DNA of 64,000 bases from Solea solea (GCF_958295425.1 NC_081141.1:29506696-29570695); one strand, 5' to 3'. Shown: positions 1 to 12,800, counted from the first letter of the stretch. Numbers and translations are program-made. The notes: generated from the letters alone by a model not told the origin.

Positions 1-46
1 ACTCGAAAATTTCAACTCTTCCTTTTTCACAAGATCAGCTCGATAT

Positions 47-472
47 TTTCAGCTCTGTGTTTCAAGCTCTGTGTTTCCAGCTCTATATTTCCAGCTCTAT
101 ATTTCCAGCTCTGTGTTTCCAGCTCTGTGTTTCCAGCTCTGTGTTTCCAGCTCTATGTTTCCAGCTCTGTGTTTCCAGCTCTGTGTGTCCAGCTCTGTGT
201 TTCCAGCTCTGTGTTTCCAGCTCTGTGTTTCCAGCTCTGTGTTTCCAGCTCTATATTTCCAGCTCTGTGTTTCCAGCTCTGTGTTTCCAGCTCTGTGTTT
301 CCAGCTCTATATTTCCAGCTCTGTGTTTCCAGCTCTGTGTTTCCAGCTCTGTGTTTCCAGCTCTGTGTTTCCAGCTCTGTGTTTCCAGCTCTATGTTTCC
401 AGCTCTGTGTTTCCAGCTCTGTGTTTCCAGCTCTGTGTTTCCAGCTCTGTGTTTCCAGCTCTGTCTTGTTGT
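47..472. repeat. 14-bp minisatellite, about 30 copies
   Basis: Tandem units of TTTCCAGCTCTGTG, with TATA and TATG variants in place of TGTG. The open frames through it (for example repeating FPALCFQLCVSSSV) exist only because 14 bp is not a multiple of three and no stop happens to occur. It is probably noncoding DNA upstream of the first recognised fras1 exon. Confidence 0.95.
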
Positions 473-740
473 CTGAGCTTCTGTGCAGATAAATGAGCGT
501 CTCATCAGTGGAGTCAGTGCAGCGTGACAGAAGGATGTTGTAAAGTGAAGCGATTAAACGGCAGCAAACAAATAAAACAAATACATCTGAGGTGATTTAG
601 TTTGGAAGAACGTGAGCGACTCAGTCGACCTCTAACGACACACTGGATGATAATGAGGATAATGAAGAGGACACAGAGATGATGAGGATGAGAGGATGAA
701 GGTTATCTGAGCTTAATTTCTGCTTTAAGCTTAATCTGCA

Positions 741-2109
741 GTGTTTCAGCTGCTCCAGTGTTTCAGCTGCTCCAGTGTTTCAGCTGCTCCAGTGTGTCAG
801 CTGCTCCAGTGTTTCAGCTGCTCCAGTGTGTCAGCTGCTCCAGTGTTTCAGCTGCTCCAGTGTTTCAGCTGCTCCAGTGTGTCAGCTGCTCCAGTGTTTC
901 AGCTGCTCCAGTGTTTCATCTGCTCCAGTGTTTCGGCTGCTGCAGTCTTTCAGCTGCTGCAGTGTTTCAGCTGCTCCAGTGTTTCAGCTGCTCCAGTGTT
1001 TCAGCTGTTACAGTGTTTCAGCTGCTCCAGTGTGTCAGCTGCTCCAGTGTTTCATCTGCTCCAGTGTTTCGGCTGCTGCAGTCTTTCAGCTGCTGCAGTG
1101 TTTCAGCTGCTCCAGTGTGTCAGCTGCTCCAGTGTTTCAGCTGCTCCAGTGTTTCAGCTGCTCCAGTGTTTCAGCTGTTACAGTGTTTCAGCTGCTCCAG
1201 TGTGTCAGCTGCTCCAGTGTTTCAGCTGTTACAGTGTTTCAGCTGCTCCAGTGTTTCAGCTGCTCCAGTGTTTCAGCTGTTACAGTGTTTCAGCTGCTCC
1301 AGTGTGTCAGCTGCTCCAGTGTTTCAGCTGTTACAGTGTTTCAGCTGCTCCAGTGTTTCAGCTGCTCCAGTGTTTCAGCTGTTACAGTGTTTCAGCTGCT
1401 CCAGTGTTTCAACTGCTCCAGTGTTTCAGCTGCTCCAGTGTTTCAGCTGTTCCAGTGTTTCAGCTGTTACAGTGTTTCAGCTGCTCCAGTGTTTCAACTG
1501 CTCCAGTGTTTCAGCTGCTCCAGTGTTTCAGCTGTTCCAGTGTTTCAGCTGCTCCAGTGTGTCAGCTGCTCCAGTGTTTCAGCTGCTCCAGTGTTTCAGC
1601 TGCTCCAGTGTGTCAGCTGCTCCAGTGTTTCAGCTCCAGTGTGTCAGCTGCTCCAGTGTTTCAGCTGCTCCGGTGTTTCAGCTGCTCCAGTGTTTCAGCT
1701 GCAGTGTTTCAGCTGCTCCAGTGTTTCATCTGCTCCAGTGTTTCAGCTGCTCCAGTGTTTCAGCTGCTCCAGTGTGTCAGCTTCACTGTTTTTTTTTAAG
1801 CTGCTGCAGTGTTTCAGCTGCTCCAGTGTTTCAGCTTCACTGTTTTTTTTTAAGCTGCTGCAGTGTTTCAGCTGCTCCAGTGTGTCAGCTGCTGCAGTGT
1901 TTCAGCTGCAGTGTTTCAGCTGCTCCAGTGTGTCAGCTGCTCCAGTGTGTCAGCTGCTCCAGTGTTTCAGCTGCAGTGTTTCAGCTGCTCCAGTGTGTCA
2001 GCTGCTCCAGTGTTTCAGCTGCTGCAGTGTTTCAGCTGCTCCAGTGTTTCAGCTGCTGCAGTGTTTCAGCTGCTCCAGTGTTTCAGCTGCAGTGTTTCAG
2101 CTGCAGTGT
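741..2109. repeat. 17-bp minisatellite, about 80 copies
   Basis: Tandem units of TGTTTCAGCTGCTCCAG, with TTACAG and TGCAG variants and occasional short units. Most units contain CAGCTG, an E-box (CANNTG). Near 1783-1860 a variant with a T8 run appears twice. Long open frames in three phases are artefacts of the repeat. It shares the words CCAG and CAGCT with the 14-bp array just upstream, so the two may be related. Confidence 0.95.
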
Positions 2110-2442
2110 AGCAAACATCATCACAGCCTCAGTAATAGCTTTAGTTTCCATGGACTCTGAAGGCAACACCTCGACAACACTCTCACTCTGCCACGTTAAC
2201 GTTTGACTCCTGACTTTGGCTCTTGATTGGATTTTAATTAAATCTGCTGCTTCAACCACAGACTCCTCCCCCTCCTTGTTTATCAGGGGAGAAAGGAGTG
2301 GAGGAGGATGTTTATCACTGGGATCTTCACTGGGATCGTCTGCTCTCAGTGAAGCTGATGTTTGCTGATGAACAAAGTGATGCAGGTTAAATCTGTGTTT
2401 CTCTCATCACTTCACTGATAACAACCAACAGTTTCTCCCTGA

Positions 2443-2482
<40 letters not shown>

Positions 2483-3548
2483 CACAGTGTGAGCTGAATG
2501 ATAACAAAGCTCTGAGTGTTTCCCAGAACTTTTACTTTGTTGCCGGTAAATAAAACTGTAATATCTTAATAAGACAAAGTTAGATATTTTTCCTGAAATG
2601 AGATTTGTTTTACTCGATTATTTTTCTTTTTAGAGCAAAAATCGTGTTTTACAGTCACAGTCACTGACATTCTTAAATTCAGTTCAAGTAAAGAAATAAA
2701 CATTTGTTACATGACAGAATTTAAAGGAACATTCCGTTGTGAAAGTGTAGAAACCTGAGTCTCCAGAGGAAAGTGAAATAAGCCTCTGAACCGTCTGGAC
2801 GTTTAATCAGGTAGCGGTCCGTGTGTGTGTGTGTGTGTGGGGTCAGGAGGGGTCAGGAGGGGGCGCTGTCTTCAGCAGCAGCAGCAGAATGTGTCTGCTG
2901 TCGGCCGCTCCTCTCGTCTCAGTCTCAGGAGGAAACTGAAGAAACAGCAGAGAATCTCTTTTTACTCTGACCTCAGGGTCAAACCTATTTAACTGCTCGT
3001 CCACTCAGAGGCTTCACTCCACCCCCCCACCCCCCCTCACCCCCGAGACCTGCGCTGAAATGGACTCACCCATCCATTTCATTTAAACCTGAATTAGCCT
3101 CAGCGCTAATTTTACACTTTAGCTTTAATAAGAAATGACTGAGTGACAGAAACTTAACCTTTACACTCTAATAACTCTTTACTATTATTACTAGAATGAT
3201 TATAATTATGAATAATATTATCATTATCATTATGAATAACAAACCGGTTTAAACCAACATTTAATCTCTAATGTGACACACACACACACACACACACTGT
3301 TGTTGTGCTCAGTGATGTGTGTAATAGATCACAGTTTTAAGCAAACGTGACATTAAAAATCACACATTTCTGCAGAAATATAAAAATACACAAAGCACAA
3401 AGTGAAACTTTCAGATTTTGCTCTCAGAGAGTTGAATATTTCCAGGTGAAGTGAAAAGATGAGTTAGAATCACCTGTTTGATAAAATGTTAAATCCTGTT
3501 TGTTACAGGAAATGAAACTTTTCTGAGGGAAACTTCACAACATTCACT

Positions 3549-3597
3549 GTATCTCCTCCTCCTCCTCCTCCTCCTCCTCCTCCTCCTCCTCCTCCTC
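3549..3597. repeat. (CTC)n trinucleotide repeat
   Basis: A pure CTC run of about 16 units. On the minus strand it reads as a glutamate run within an 82-residue open frame that has no other protein-like feature. Confidence 0.95.
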
Positions 3598-4040
3598 CAC
3601 ATTAATGTTCCGTGCTGCAGTATTTGACTGGTTTGTCCTAACATAAAAGTCATTACACATCTGTCCACAGCTGCTCACATTTACACTCACAAACTGCCAA
3701 TTAAACTCACTTCCCTGGGTAAAAGCAGCGTAAAGTACATTACAGAGCACAACTCCACAGGAGTCTCTGCAGGAGAAAGTCATTCCCTCCACTCGCTGCT
3801 TTCCTTAATTACATTTTCACCACTCTGTATCGTCTTCTCCTGACTCTCTCTCTGTGTGTGTGTGTGTGTGTGACTCTCACTCATGCCCTGCAGCTGCAGC
3901 TGCTCACACACTTACACTGCAGCACTTTCTCATCACCTGCTTTTATTCAATTACAAAGAGCAGTCGTCATTAAGGCCACTGAGTGTCTTCACTTTCCACA
4001 CAAACTCAGAGGTTGTGTGTCACCTCTATGTGTGTGTGTG

Positions 4041-4206
4041 TGTGTTTGTCACACGACTGTTCAACAGTTCACACGTGGCAGGTGACGTACTCACAGCACC
4101 ACCGTGTACACACCAAACCTCAGTGAGAAAAGCACTGATTTTCACTTGTGTCACTGACTTACATCATAATGAAGGATTTTAAATGTCACATTTAGTGATG
4201 GAGGCA

Positions 4207-4240
<34 letters not shown>

Positions 4241-4314
4241 AGAGTGAGTGTTTTACAAACTTCCCTTTACACAAAGAAAAGTCTGTAACAGTGAGATAAA
4301 GACGTGATCGTGTC
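4041..4314. mobile_element. Foldback MITE-like copy, diverged
   Basis: The left part carries the ACACCAAACCTCAG...AAAAGCACTGATTTT segment, and the right part carries GGGAGAGTGAGTG...TTACAAAC...CAGTGAGATAAAGACGTG. These are the two arms of the inverted-repeat family best seen at 46030-46410. The centre holds a (TG)n run after GATGGAGGCAGCAG, as in the other copies. Confidence 0.6.
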
Positions 4315-4588
4315 TTTTGCTCTTTTTTAATTAAAATGATGATAAATTCAAGAAAAAACTGAGCCAGTTTATTTGAGTGTAATACGTTTTTCCACAGGCA
4401 TCATTTCCCTGAAATATTTGTTTTTGCAGCTTCTGTTTTTCTTAACTAAAGTTTTTGAACTCATTATTTATTAAGTTTTTTCAACAAGAAAATGACAACA
4501 CACTGAAACAGCTGAACTAAAGAAAACAAGAACCACATTTACTCTGAGGTATCGTTGCTTTGTACTAAAGTACAGGTGCAGTGTTTAC

Positions 4589-4628
<40 letters not shown>

Positions 4629-5510
4629 TTCCTTTTTCAGTTTTCTGAGCTCTTTGTTTCCCTGAAGTTTCTCGACTCTTCAGGTGAAATGGAGGTGAAA
4701 GATCTTCTCACTAGTTACTGGTTAATCTGTCCTAACTAACCAGTTCAAACACACATTAAACCACTGTATTTAACTGTATGTCGTCATAAACTATTATTAT
4801 TTATGACTTATTTCATCCTCGCGCTGAAACATTTTTATTATCTTCACTTTCTTCAGTTTAAATTTTCAGGTGCTTCTTTTATTTCTATACAAATGAAGCC
4901 GCCTCGTGTTTGCCTGTCAGGGATTAAAGTCTCATGCAGAGATTACTGATCATTGACTCCACCCCTCTCACCTGTTTCCTGTCCATTAAAACATCATAAA
5001 TGATAATAGAGTCTCGTCCTGAGAGGCTGAACGTTGAGGAGAGGATTATTAATCACATCCATGGACTGAACCATGATAAATCTGAGCATATGCAGCCTCC
5101 AGATTATTGATTTGACTTTAGCTCTAAGACAATCATAAGACACTGTCAGCTGTGTGTTAGCACATATTGACATGCATGAGATGAAGTATAGGCTAAAGGC
5201 AGAAGAAGGAGAAAGTCTTTCTGCTGCTTTTCTCCTGTGTTCTCTCTCTGTCGCGTTGTGTCGTTGGCCGTGAAACTCAAGGCTTTTAATCAGCGCTGAA
5301 GAAGTTTCACTTCACCTGCTGCTGCAAATCCTTCACTCCTTTACAACCTCAACATAGAGTTCACTGTCGGGAATCATCTTCTTATCGTCACGCTCACATT
5401 TTAGAAACGGCTGCAATAAAACCTCATCACCTCATCACCTCATCACCTCATCCTCACAAACGTACTGCTGCCGCTGCTGCTGTTACTGCTGCTGCTTCTG
5501 CTGGTGCTGC

Positions 5511-5552
<42 letters not shown>

Positions 5553-6012
5553 ATAAGCAGCAGAGACATATTGCACATGAAGTGTTGTAAGAAGTATTTG
5601 TAATTGCATAAATGATGGATGGTGACAGTGGGCTCATAGAATGAGTCCATTTCCAGTCTGTTGGTTCAGAGTGTTTGACACTCTGAGGGATGAAGTGTGG
5701 AGTTTGAGGGCAGCTGACAGGAATGATTGTGCTGGATTATCTAGTGTAGTATGTCGCAGGTGTTCCATGGAGTTACTTGGATTAAAAGCGAGGGCTTGTA
5801 ATTGTCCTGAACTAAAACTGGACGTTTGTCCTAGTTCAGCTGAACAAATGTCTCAAATGTCTCTAATGTCTTAAAATCAGCCCTGGCTTATCTGGAGACT
5901 CACACTGGAACAGAATGAATGAATGAGAACATATTCATGTATTCATCACAGTTGTTCTGCTCTGTAATGTTTCATGTTTCATGTGTGTGTGTTTTTTGTT
6001 CTTTTGTTCCAG

Positions 6013-6120
6013 AATAACTCATCATGGAAACCTCAGTCCTGTCAGGAGTGTCACTGTTACAGCGACGTGGTCGTCTGCACGCACACACACTGTCCTAACC
6101 CACAGTGTGACTATCAGAGG
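6013..6120 (+). CDS. fras1: fras1 exon: N-terminal half of VWC domain 1
   Basis: The exon follows a T-rich tract ending TTCCAG and ends before GTAACA. It is 108 nt, phase 0 at both ends. It encodes 36 residues: a tryptophan (SSWKPQSC), the VWC core CQECHC, then single cysteines ending in the peptide CPNPQCDYQR. This corresponds to the family's first VWC domain, whose residues before the tryptophan come from an upstream exon not seen here. The rest of the domain (the expected CCPEC part) is not found downstream before VWC3. The last 30 nt of this exon and its donor are the seed of the long minisatellite that follows at once. Confidence 0.9.
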
Positions 6121-6232
6121 GTAACACACACACACACACACACACACTGTCCTAACCCACAGTGTGACTATCAGAGGGTAACACACACACACACACACAC
6201 ACTGTCCTAACCCACAGTGTGACTATCAGAGG

Positions 6233-6269
<37 letters not shown>

Positions 6270-6297
6270 TCCTAACCCACAGTGTGACTATCAGAGG

Positions 6298-6336
<39 letters not shown>

Positions 6337-6364
6337 TCCTAACCCACAGTGTGACTATCAGAGG

Positions 6365-6407
<43 letters not shown>

Positions 6408-6539
6408 TCCTAACCCACAGTGTGACTATCAGAGGGTAACACACACACACACACACACTGTCCTAACCCACAGTGTGACTATCAGAGGGTAACACACACA
6501 CACACACACTGTCCTAACCCACAGTGTGACTATCAGAGG

Positions 6540-6588
<49 letters not shown>

Positions 6589-7068
6589 TCCTAACCCACA
6601 GTGTGACTATCAGAGGGTAACACACACACACACGCACACACACTGTCCTAACCCACAGTGTGACTATCAGAGGGTAACACACACACACACACACACACAC
6701 TGTCCTAACCCACAGTGTGACTATCAGAGGGTAACACACACACACACACACACACTGTCCTAACCCACAGTGTGACTATCAGAGGGTAACACACACACAC
6801 ACACACACACACTGTCCTAACCCACAGTGTGACTATCAGAGGGTAACACACACACACACACACACACACTGTCCTAACCCACAGTGTGACTATCAGAGGG
6901 TAACACACACACACACACACACACTGTCCTAACCCACAGTGTGACTATCAGAGGGTAACACACACACACACACACACACACTGTCCTAACCCACAGTGTG
7001 ACTATCAGAGGGTAACACACACACACACACACACACACTGTCCTAACCCACAGTGTGACTATCAGAGG

Positions 7069-7109
<41 letters not shown>

Positions 7110-7243
7110 TCCTAACCCACAGTGTGACTATCAGAGGGTAACACACACACACACACACTGTCCTAACCCACAGTGTGACTATCAGAGGGTAACACACACA
7201 CACACACACACACTGTCCTAACCCACAGTGTGACTATCAGAGG

Positions 7244-7280
<37 letters not shown>

Positions 7281-7518
7281 TCCTAACCCACAGTGTGACT
7301 ATCAGAGGGTAACACACACACACACACACACACGCACTGTCCTAACCCACAGTGTGACTATCAGAGGGTAACACACACACTGTCCTAACCCACAGTGTGA
7401 CTATCAGACGGTAACACACACACACACACACACACTGTCCTAACCCACAGTGTGACTATCAGAGGGTAACACACACACACACACACACTGTCCTAACCCA
7501 CAGTGTGACTATCAGAGG

Positions 7519-7549
<31 letters not shown>

Positions 7550-7579
7550 TGTCCTAACCCACAGTGTGACTATCAGAGG

Positions 7580-7610
<31 letters not shown>

Positions 7611-8279
7611 TGTCCTAACCCACAGTGTGACTATCAGAGGGTAACACACACACACACACACACTGTCCTAACCCACAGTGTGACTATCAGACGGTAACAC
7701 ACACACACACACACACACACACTGTCCTAACCCACAGTGTGACTATCAGAGGGTAACACACACACACACACACACACACACTGTCCTAACCCACAGTGTG
7801 ACTATCAGAGGGTAACACACACACACACACACACACACACTGTCCTAACCCACAGTGTGACTATCAGAGGGTAACACATGCACACGCACACACACACACA
7901 CACACTGTCCTAACCCACAGTGTGACTATCAGAGGGTAACACATGCACACGCACACACACACACACACTGTCCTAACCCACAGTGTGACTATCAGAGGGT
8001 AACACACGCACACACGCACACACACTGTCCTAACCCACAGTGTGACTATCAGAGGGTAACACACACACACACACACACACACTGTCCTAACCCACAGTGT
8101 GACTATCAGAGGGTAACACACACACACACACACACACTGTCCTAACCCACAGTGTGACTATCAGAGGGTAACACACACACACACACACACACTGTCCTAA
8201 CCCACAGTGTGACTATCAGAGGGTAACACACACACACACACACACACACTGTCCTAACCCACAGTGTGACTATCAGAGG

Positions 8280-8320
<41 letters not shown>

Positions 8321-8450
8321 TCCTAACCCACAGTGTGACTATCAGAGGGTAACACACACACACACACACTGTCCTAACCCACAGTGTGACTATCAGAGGG
8401 TAACACACACACACACACACTGTCCTAACCCACAGTGTGACTATCAGAGG

Positions 8451-8489
<39 letters not shown>

Positions 8490-9062
8490 TCCTAACCCAC
8501 AGTGTGACTATCAGAGGGTAACACACACACACACGCACTGTCCTAACCCACAGTGTGACTATCAGAGGGTAACACACACACACACACTGTCCTAACCCAC
8601 AGTGTGACTATCAGACGGTAACACACACACACACACACACACTGTCCTAACCCACAGTGTGACTATCAGAGGGTAACACACACACACACACACACTGTCC
8701 TAACCCACAGTGTGACTATCAGAGGGTAACACACACACACACACACACTGTCCTAACCCACAGTGTGACTATCAGAGGGTAACACACACACACACACACA
8801 CACACACTGTCCTAACCCACAGTGTGACTATCAGAGGGTAACACACACACACACACACACACACACTGTCCTAACCCACAGTGTGACTATCAGAGGGTAA
8901 CACATGCACACGCACACACACACACACACACTGTCCTAACCCACAGTGTGACTATCAGAGGGTAACACATGCACACGCACACACACACACACACACTGTC
9001 CTAACCCACAGTGTGACTATCAGAGGGTAACACATGCACGCACACACACACACACACACACA
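6091..9062 (+). repeat. Minisatellite made of exon end + 5' splice site + (CA)n, about 51 copies
   Basis: Each unit is TGTCCTAACCCACAG, then TGTGACTATCAGAGG, then GTAA followed by a (CA)n run of variable length; the average period is about 58 bp. The first unit is the real 3' end of the VWC1 exon (CPNPQCDYQR) with its donor, so about 50 extra copies of a coding end and functional-looking 5' splice site are in tandem. The 30-nt exonic part is almost invariant; exceptions are CAGACGG in three units and ATGCACACGC variants in the CA run. Minus-strand open frames reading VTLWVRTV with C/V runs are repeat artefacts. Confidence 0.97.
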
Positions 9063-11870
9063 GAGTGTGTAAGTGCGTCACGATTTCCCGGGCTTCCGGT
9101 GAAAATCACGACCAAACGCTGGAATAGTTTCAGTTTTCCCATAAACGTCGTGTTGTGGATGAAGAATGCGGGAAAGGCGTTTCTTTTCTTTTGGAATGAT
9201 GAAGTTGAAACGTTTGCGGTGAAGCTAACGAGCTTATCTAAAGTGGTGAGTAACGAGCTGTTAGCTTTGCTGTTAGCTTTGCTGTTAGCAACCTCACACT
9301 CAGGTTCATGAAAGCTGACTGTGATGCCGGTCACATTCAGTAGCTAACTTATTATTTTAATAAACCACTTTAATAAGTTGTTGTTGTTGTTGTTGTTGTT
9401 GTAATGGGAGAAAAGTAAGTTAGTCGAATCTCTTCCTGACAGGTTTTTTGAATGTGCTATTAGCATTCGCTAGGTGTTCCTAATAAACTGGCAACCAAGT
9501 GTCTCTGATACAAATGCACTATAATGTTTGAATTTAGATCTTAGGTGTAGCCTAGTGTTAAACCAGAGTAAGTTAATCATTTCTTACACTGTTATATGGA
9601 AATATTTGATTATTAAATAATAATAGTATCATAACCTCTCCTTTTGATTTAACCTAGTGTCCTTTATTATAAATACACGTCTGAGTGTGATTAATTTTAA
9701 TCGTGGTCAGGTTTACCTGTGTTAGCACTGGGTAATATGGCTTATGGGTATTAGCTCAATATTGTTGGGTTATAATCAAATATCAAGATATTGTCCTGAT
9801 ATAAACCTGGACATGGGCTGTTTCTCTGACCGTATTCCTTTCCTTTGACAATTTAAAAATATTTTTGGCTGTTTAGAAATATATAAATATTTTTATGAAA
9901 GATATTAAATAAGTTGTGCTGGGATGTTAAAATCACTCCTTTTCTCTGTGGACTTTGGTGTGGCAGAGTGAGTGGTCTGTCTCACAGTGAGGTAAAGACG
10001 TGATCATATTCTTAAGAGACCAAGATATAGATTTTATGAGGTAAGTGTTTGTACCTCAAACAGCCACACTCATGAAAGCCTACATAACCTTTTAAGTTTT
10101 ATACATGTTTTCTATATTCAGTGGTGAAGATTCATTCTGTAGTTTCAGTGTGACATAAGAGGAGCTGCTGCTTCATCCACTGTAGACATGGAAGTTTTAC
10201 ACACAGAATCAGAAATGTACTTTAAAAACCAAAGAGCTCCATCTGTTCAGATATTTCAGATACTTATTTTTGTGATATCTTATTCTTGCAACCTTCACCT
10301 TGAACAGAGGATCATTTCCATGGCCCATTTAAAGTCTCGTCTTTGTGCCCTGGTCTGTGTCGCTCAGCTTCTGTGTGGTCCAGTCTGCAGACTGCTGTGT
10401 TTAATTTGCCAAAACGACAAGTGTTAGTTCCAGTCTACCTGTTTGGCTCATTTAAATTCCCATGGACATATTTGCAAAACTGGTTTTATTTTCCTACACC
10501 GTCTGTTTGCTCGCTCCTCCCCTCATGCTTCATCTTAGTGTGTGTCACCGGCCTCGTTTAGTGCAGTTAAATCAAACCCTGGTCTGTATTGTTATCGTTC
10601 CTCACTGATGTGGACGCAACTATATCAACTCAGATACTAACAACACTAAATCATAGCTGTGGTCTTACCTGCAGCTGCCCAAGGTTTTACCGGCGTTTCA
10701 TAGCGTAGACACACTCTGGTACTGGATGATCTTCTGTAGGTTTAGTTTTAACAAAGTCATATGAACAGACATACTGAACAACTTATATTAATCAATATTT
10801 AAAATAATGGACAGATTAATCAATATTTAAAATAATGGACAGATTAATCAATATTGAAAATGGTCGACAGATTAATCAATATAGAAATTATTGTTAGTTG
10901 CAAGTCTAAGCTCTATACACATCTGCTGACAGAAAATGCTAAACCAGAAGTCTTGTGCAACATCTGCTTACTTTTAAAAAAAAAATTTAAATAAAAAAAT
11001 TAAGCCACGTATCAAATTTCCATCATGTGCAGACCAACGAAGCGTATTATTAGGTGTGAACACAACCTTAAATATGACTTTAAACGTGCAGACACGGCAT
11101 CAAGTTGAACACTGAGTGTCTAATAAATTCAAGTAATCTAGAATGTTAATTAAAAACTCGCCATCATCACAGTCGCGTACAGCAGTGTGACCCTCCATTA
11201 AAAGTGCTCTTAAAGAAGTGAGTCCTTGTCACCTTTACACTGTGATTAAAGACCATCAGAGTTTTTCATCATCTGTGTGTTCCTGCTCAAGGGCTTTTCT
11301 TTGAAATCTACTGCCTTTATCTACCAGCTCTTGTTCCTCATCAGCCTCTCTGTTTTTTTCATTTATTTTATTTATCTTAATATATCTGTAATGTTCCATA
11401 CTCTGCCACAGACCAGTGAGTCAGCAAACAGCCCTAATATATTTGTCGCTTAGAATAGTACATTATTACAATGCATACGAGATGTTTAACTTCTTCTTCA
11501 CGGTGAAGGTATCATGCTGTAAATATTCCAATCCAATCCATCTTTATTTAGGTAGCACTTTTTAAAGAAACTGCAGAGTATGCAGAATATAAAACACTTA
11601 TAAAAATAAATGATAATAGAATATGATAACGACTTAAAAAGACCGATTTAAAAACAACAACAACACAACAATGAGAAGACAAACACACCACTCTCATTCT
11701 GTATTAAAAAACAAACCCAGGAAGTGACAGTATCATGGTCATGCATTAATATCATGCATGTTATTGTTTGTTATATGTTGTTGTTATTGTTGTGAAGTGG
11801 TGGGTTTTCCCTACCAAAGTAAAGTAAACTGTCAGCTACAGACAGGGACCGTCTACAAATTTGACAAAAA
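9063..11870. other. Intron stretch after the array, no exon recognised
   Basis: This runs from the unique flank of the minisatellite through AT-rich DNA. It contains (TTG)n near 9378-9402 and a lone right arm of the foldback MITE at 9927-10021. Three 27-28-bp tandem copies of ATTAATCAATATTTAAAATA begin near 10790 and end in a relic of the hAT-type MITE seen at 39911. A TTTATTTAGGTAGCACTTTTTAAAG segment near 11545 resembles common fish repeat tails. I see no VWC2-like exon. Confidence 0.55.
10790..10911. repeat. 27-bp tandem triplication at a MITE end
   Basis: AGATTAATCAATATTTAAAA with ATAATGGAC occurs three times in tandem. It is followed by ATTGTTAGTTGCAAGTCTAAGCTCT, which resembles the terminal TTAGTTGCAGCTCTA of the hAT MITE at 39911-40343. 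It is probably a rearranged end of that family. Confidence 0.6.
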
Positions 11871-12800
11871 TTATTTTATAGCTACACTGTGTTATGGTGA
11901 TGATATGAACTAATATTCTGAAAAAAGATAAATAAAAAATGTGTTTTCCTTCTAAAAAAGTGTTGCAATATAAGTCTACAATGATTTTATAGCTGCCCTG
12001 TGTTATGGTGATGATATGAACTAATATTCTGAAAAAAGATAAATAAAAAATGTGTTTTCCTTCTAAAAAAGTGTTGCAATATAAGTCTACAATGATTTTA
12101 TAGCTACACTGTGTTATGGTGATGATATGAACTCATATTCTGAACGAAAAAAGTGTGTTTTCTTTTCTTAAAAGATGTTGAAGTATATTCTACATGAGTA
12201 GTGATTTTATAGGCACTGCTCTGTATTATGGTGATGATATGAACTTCTCAGAAATGATGAAAAAAGAATATATTTTTCCAATACTACCCTATAGATATAT
12301 TGCACTATAATGTACAGGAGACTAATCAAGTGCCATTTTAGAGACACTACATTTTATGATGAAGATATTGAACATTTGCTTTGTCAGTGTTGCAATTTTT
12401 ATTCAAGATATTGGCTCATATCATCGCCATGATACAGTGTAGTGTCTCTAAAATAACAACACACTTCATTAGTCTCCTCTAGATTATAGTGCAGCAGTAC
12501 ATATTTATAGTACAATGCATACAACATACTTGTTCATACTTTCTTACAATTTGTATTCATAATATTGCTTAATATGATCGCCATAGTACCGTGTATTATG
12601 TACTAAATTCCTGTAGACTTCATGTATCTTCTGTAAATTATACTACAGCACCTACTGAATACTGAAAGTATGTTTTTACCAAGTAGGTGTTGTAGTATAA
12701 TGTACAGGACACTAATAATGAAGTATGGAGCCATTTAAAACCACTATAGTGTATATTATAGGGAAGATATTGCACATTTGCTTTGTTGATGATGCAATTC
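11871..12800. repeat. 111-bp tandem repeat running into a palindromic repeat cluster
   Basis: GTTATGGTGATGATATGAAC recurs at about 11891, 12002 and 12113, with a diverged copy at 12224, an exact 111-bp step. Downstream, the block ACAGGAGACTAAT...TTTTAGAGACACTAC (about 12310-12350) reappears inverted at about 12440-12490 and again in direct orientation at about 12700-12760. The whole segment reads as tandem and inverted copies of one AT-rich element, probably a decayed DNA-transposon derivative. No protein is evident. Confidence 0.75.

Larger units (their letters stand above)
2110..6012. other. Upstream intronic or 5' flanking stretch, no exon recognised
   Basis: This holds simple repeats: (CTG)n near 2446-2481, (TG)n near 2821 and 4210-4245, (CTC)n at 3549-3597, (TG)n near 4591-4625 and an imperfect (CTG)n at 5464-5551. 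It also holds one foldback-MITE-like copy near 4041-4314. I looked for the fras1 signal-peptide exon and the first VWC1 residues and did not find a cysteine-bearing exon with splice sites. They probably lie further upstream. Confidence 0.6.

Noticed and set aside
741..2206. Long open frames (352-482 codons) of SSVSAAPVFQLLQ type
   Set aside because: They exist in three phases at once over a 17-bp tandem repeat and have no splice or start context; the repeat explains them.
5464..5560. Leucine-rich stretch that could be the fras1 signal peptide
   Set aside because: The run comes from an imperfect CTG repeat, has no in-frame ATG before it and no cysteine-bearing exon after it.
6533..8483. Minus-strand frames reading VTLWVRTV with Cys/Val runs
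   Set aside because: Complement of the exon-donor minisatellite; the real coding strand of the seed unit is plus.
6121..9062. CRISPR-like array (constant 30-35-bp repeat with variable spacers)
   Set aside because: The spacers are all (CA)n, the host is a vertebrate, and the repeat is plainly copied from the adjacent exon.
9020..9334. 104-residue minus-strand ORF next to the array
   Set aside because: Part is repeat-derived, and the unique part shows no domain, splice or promoter evidence.
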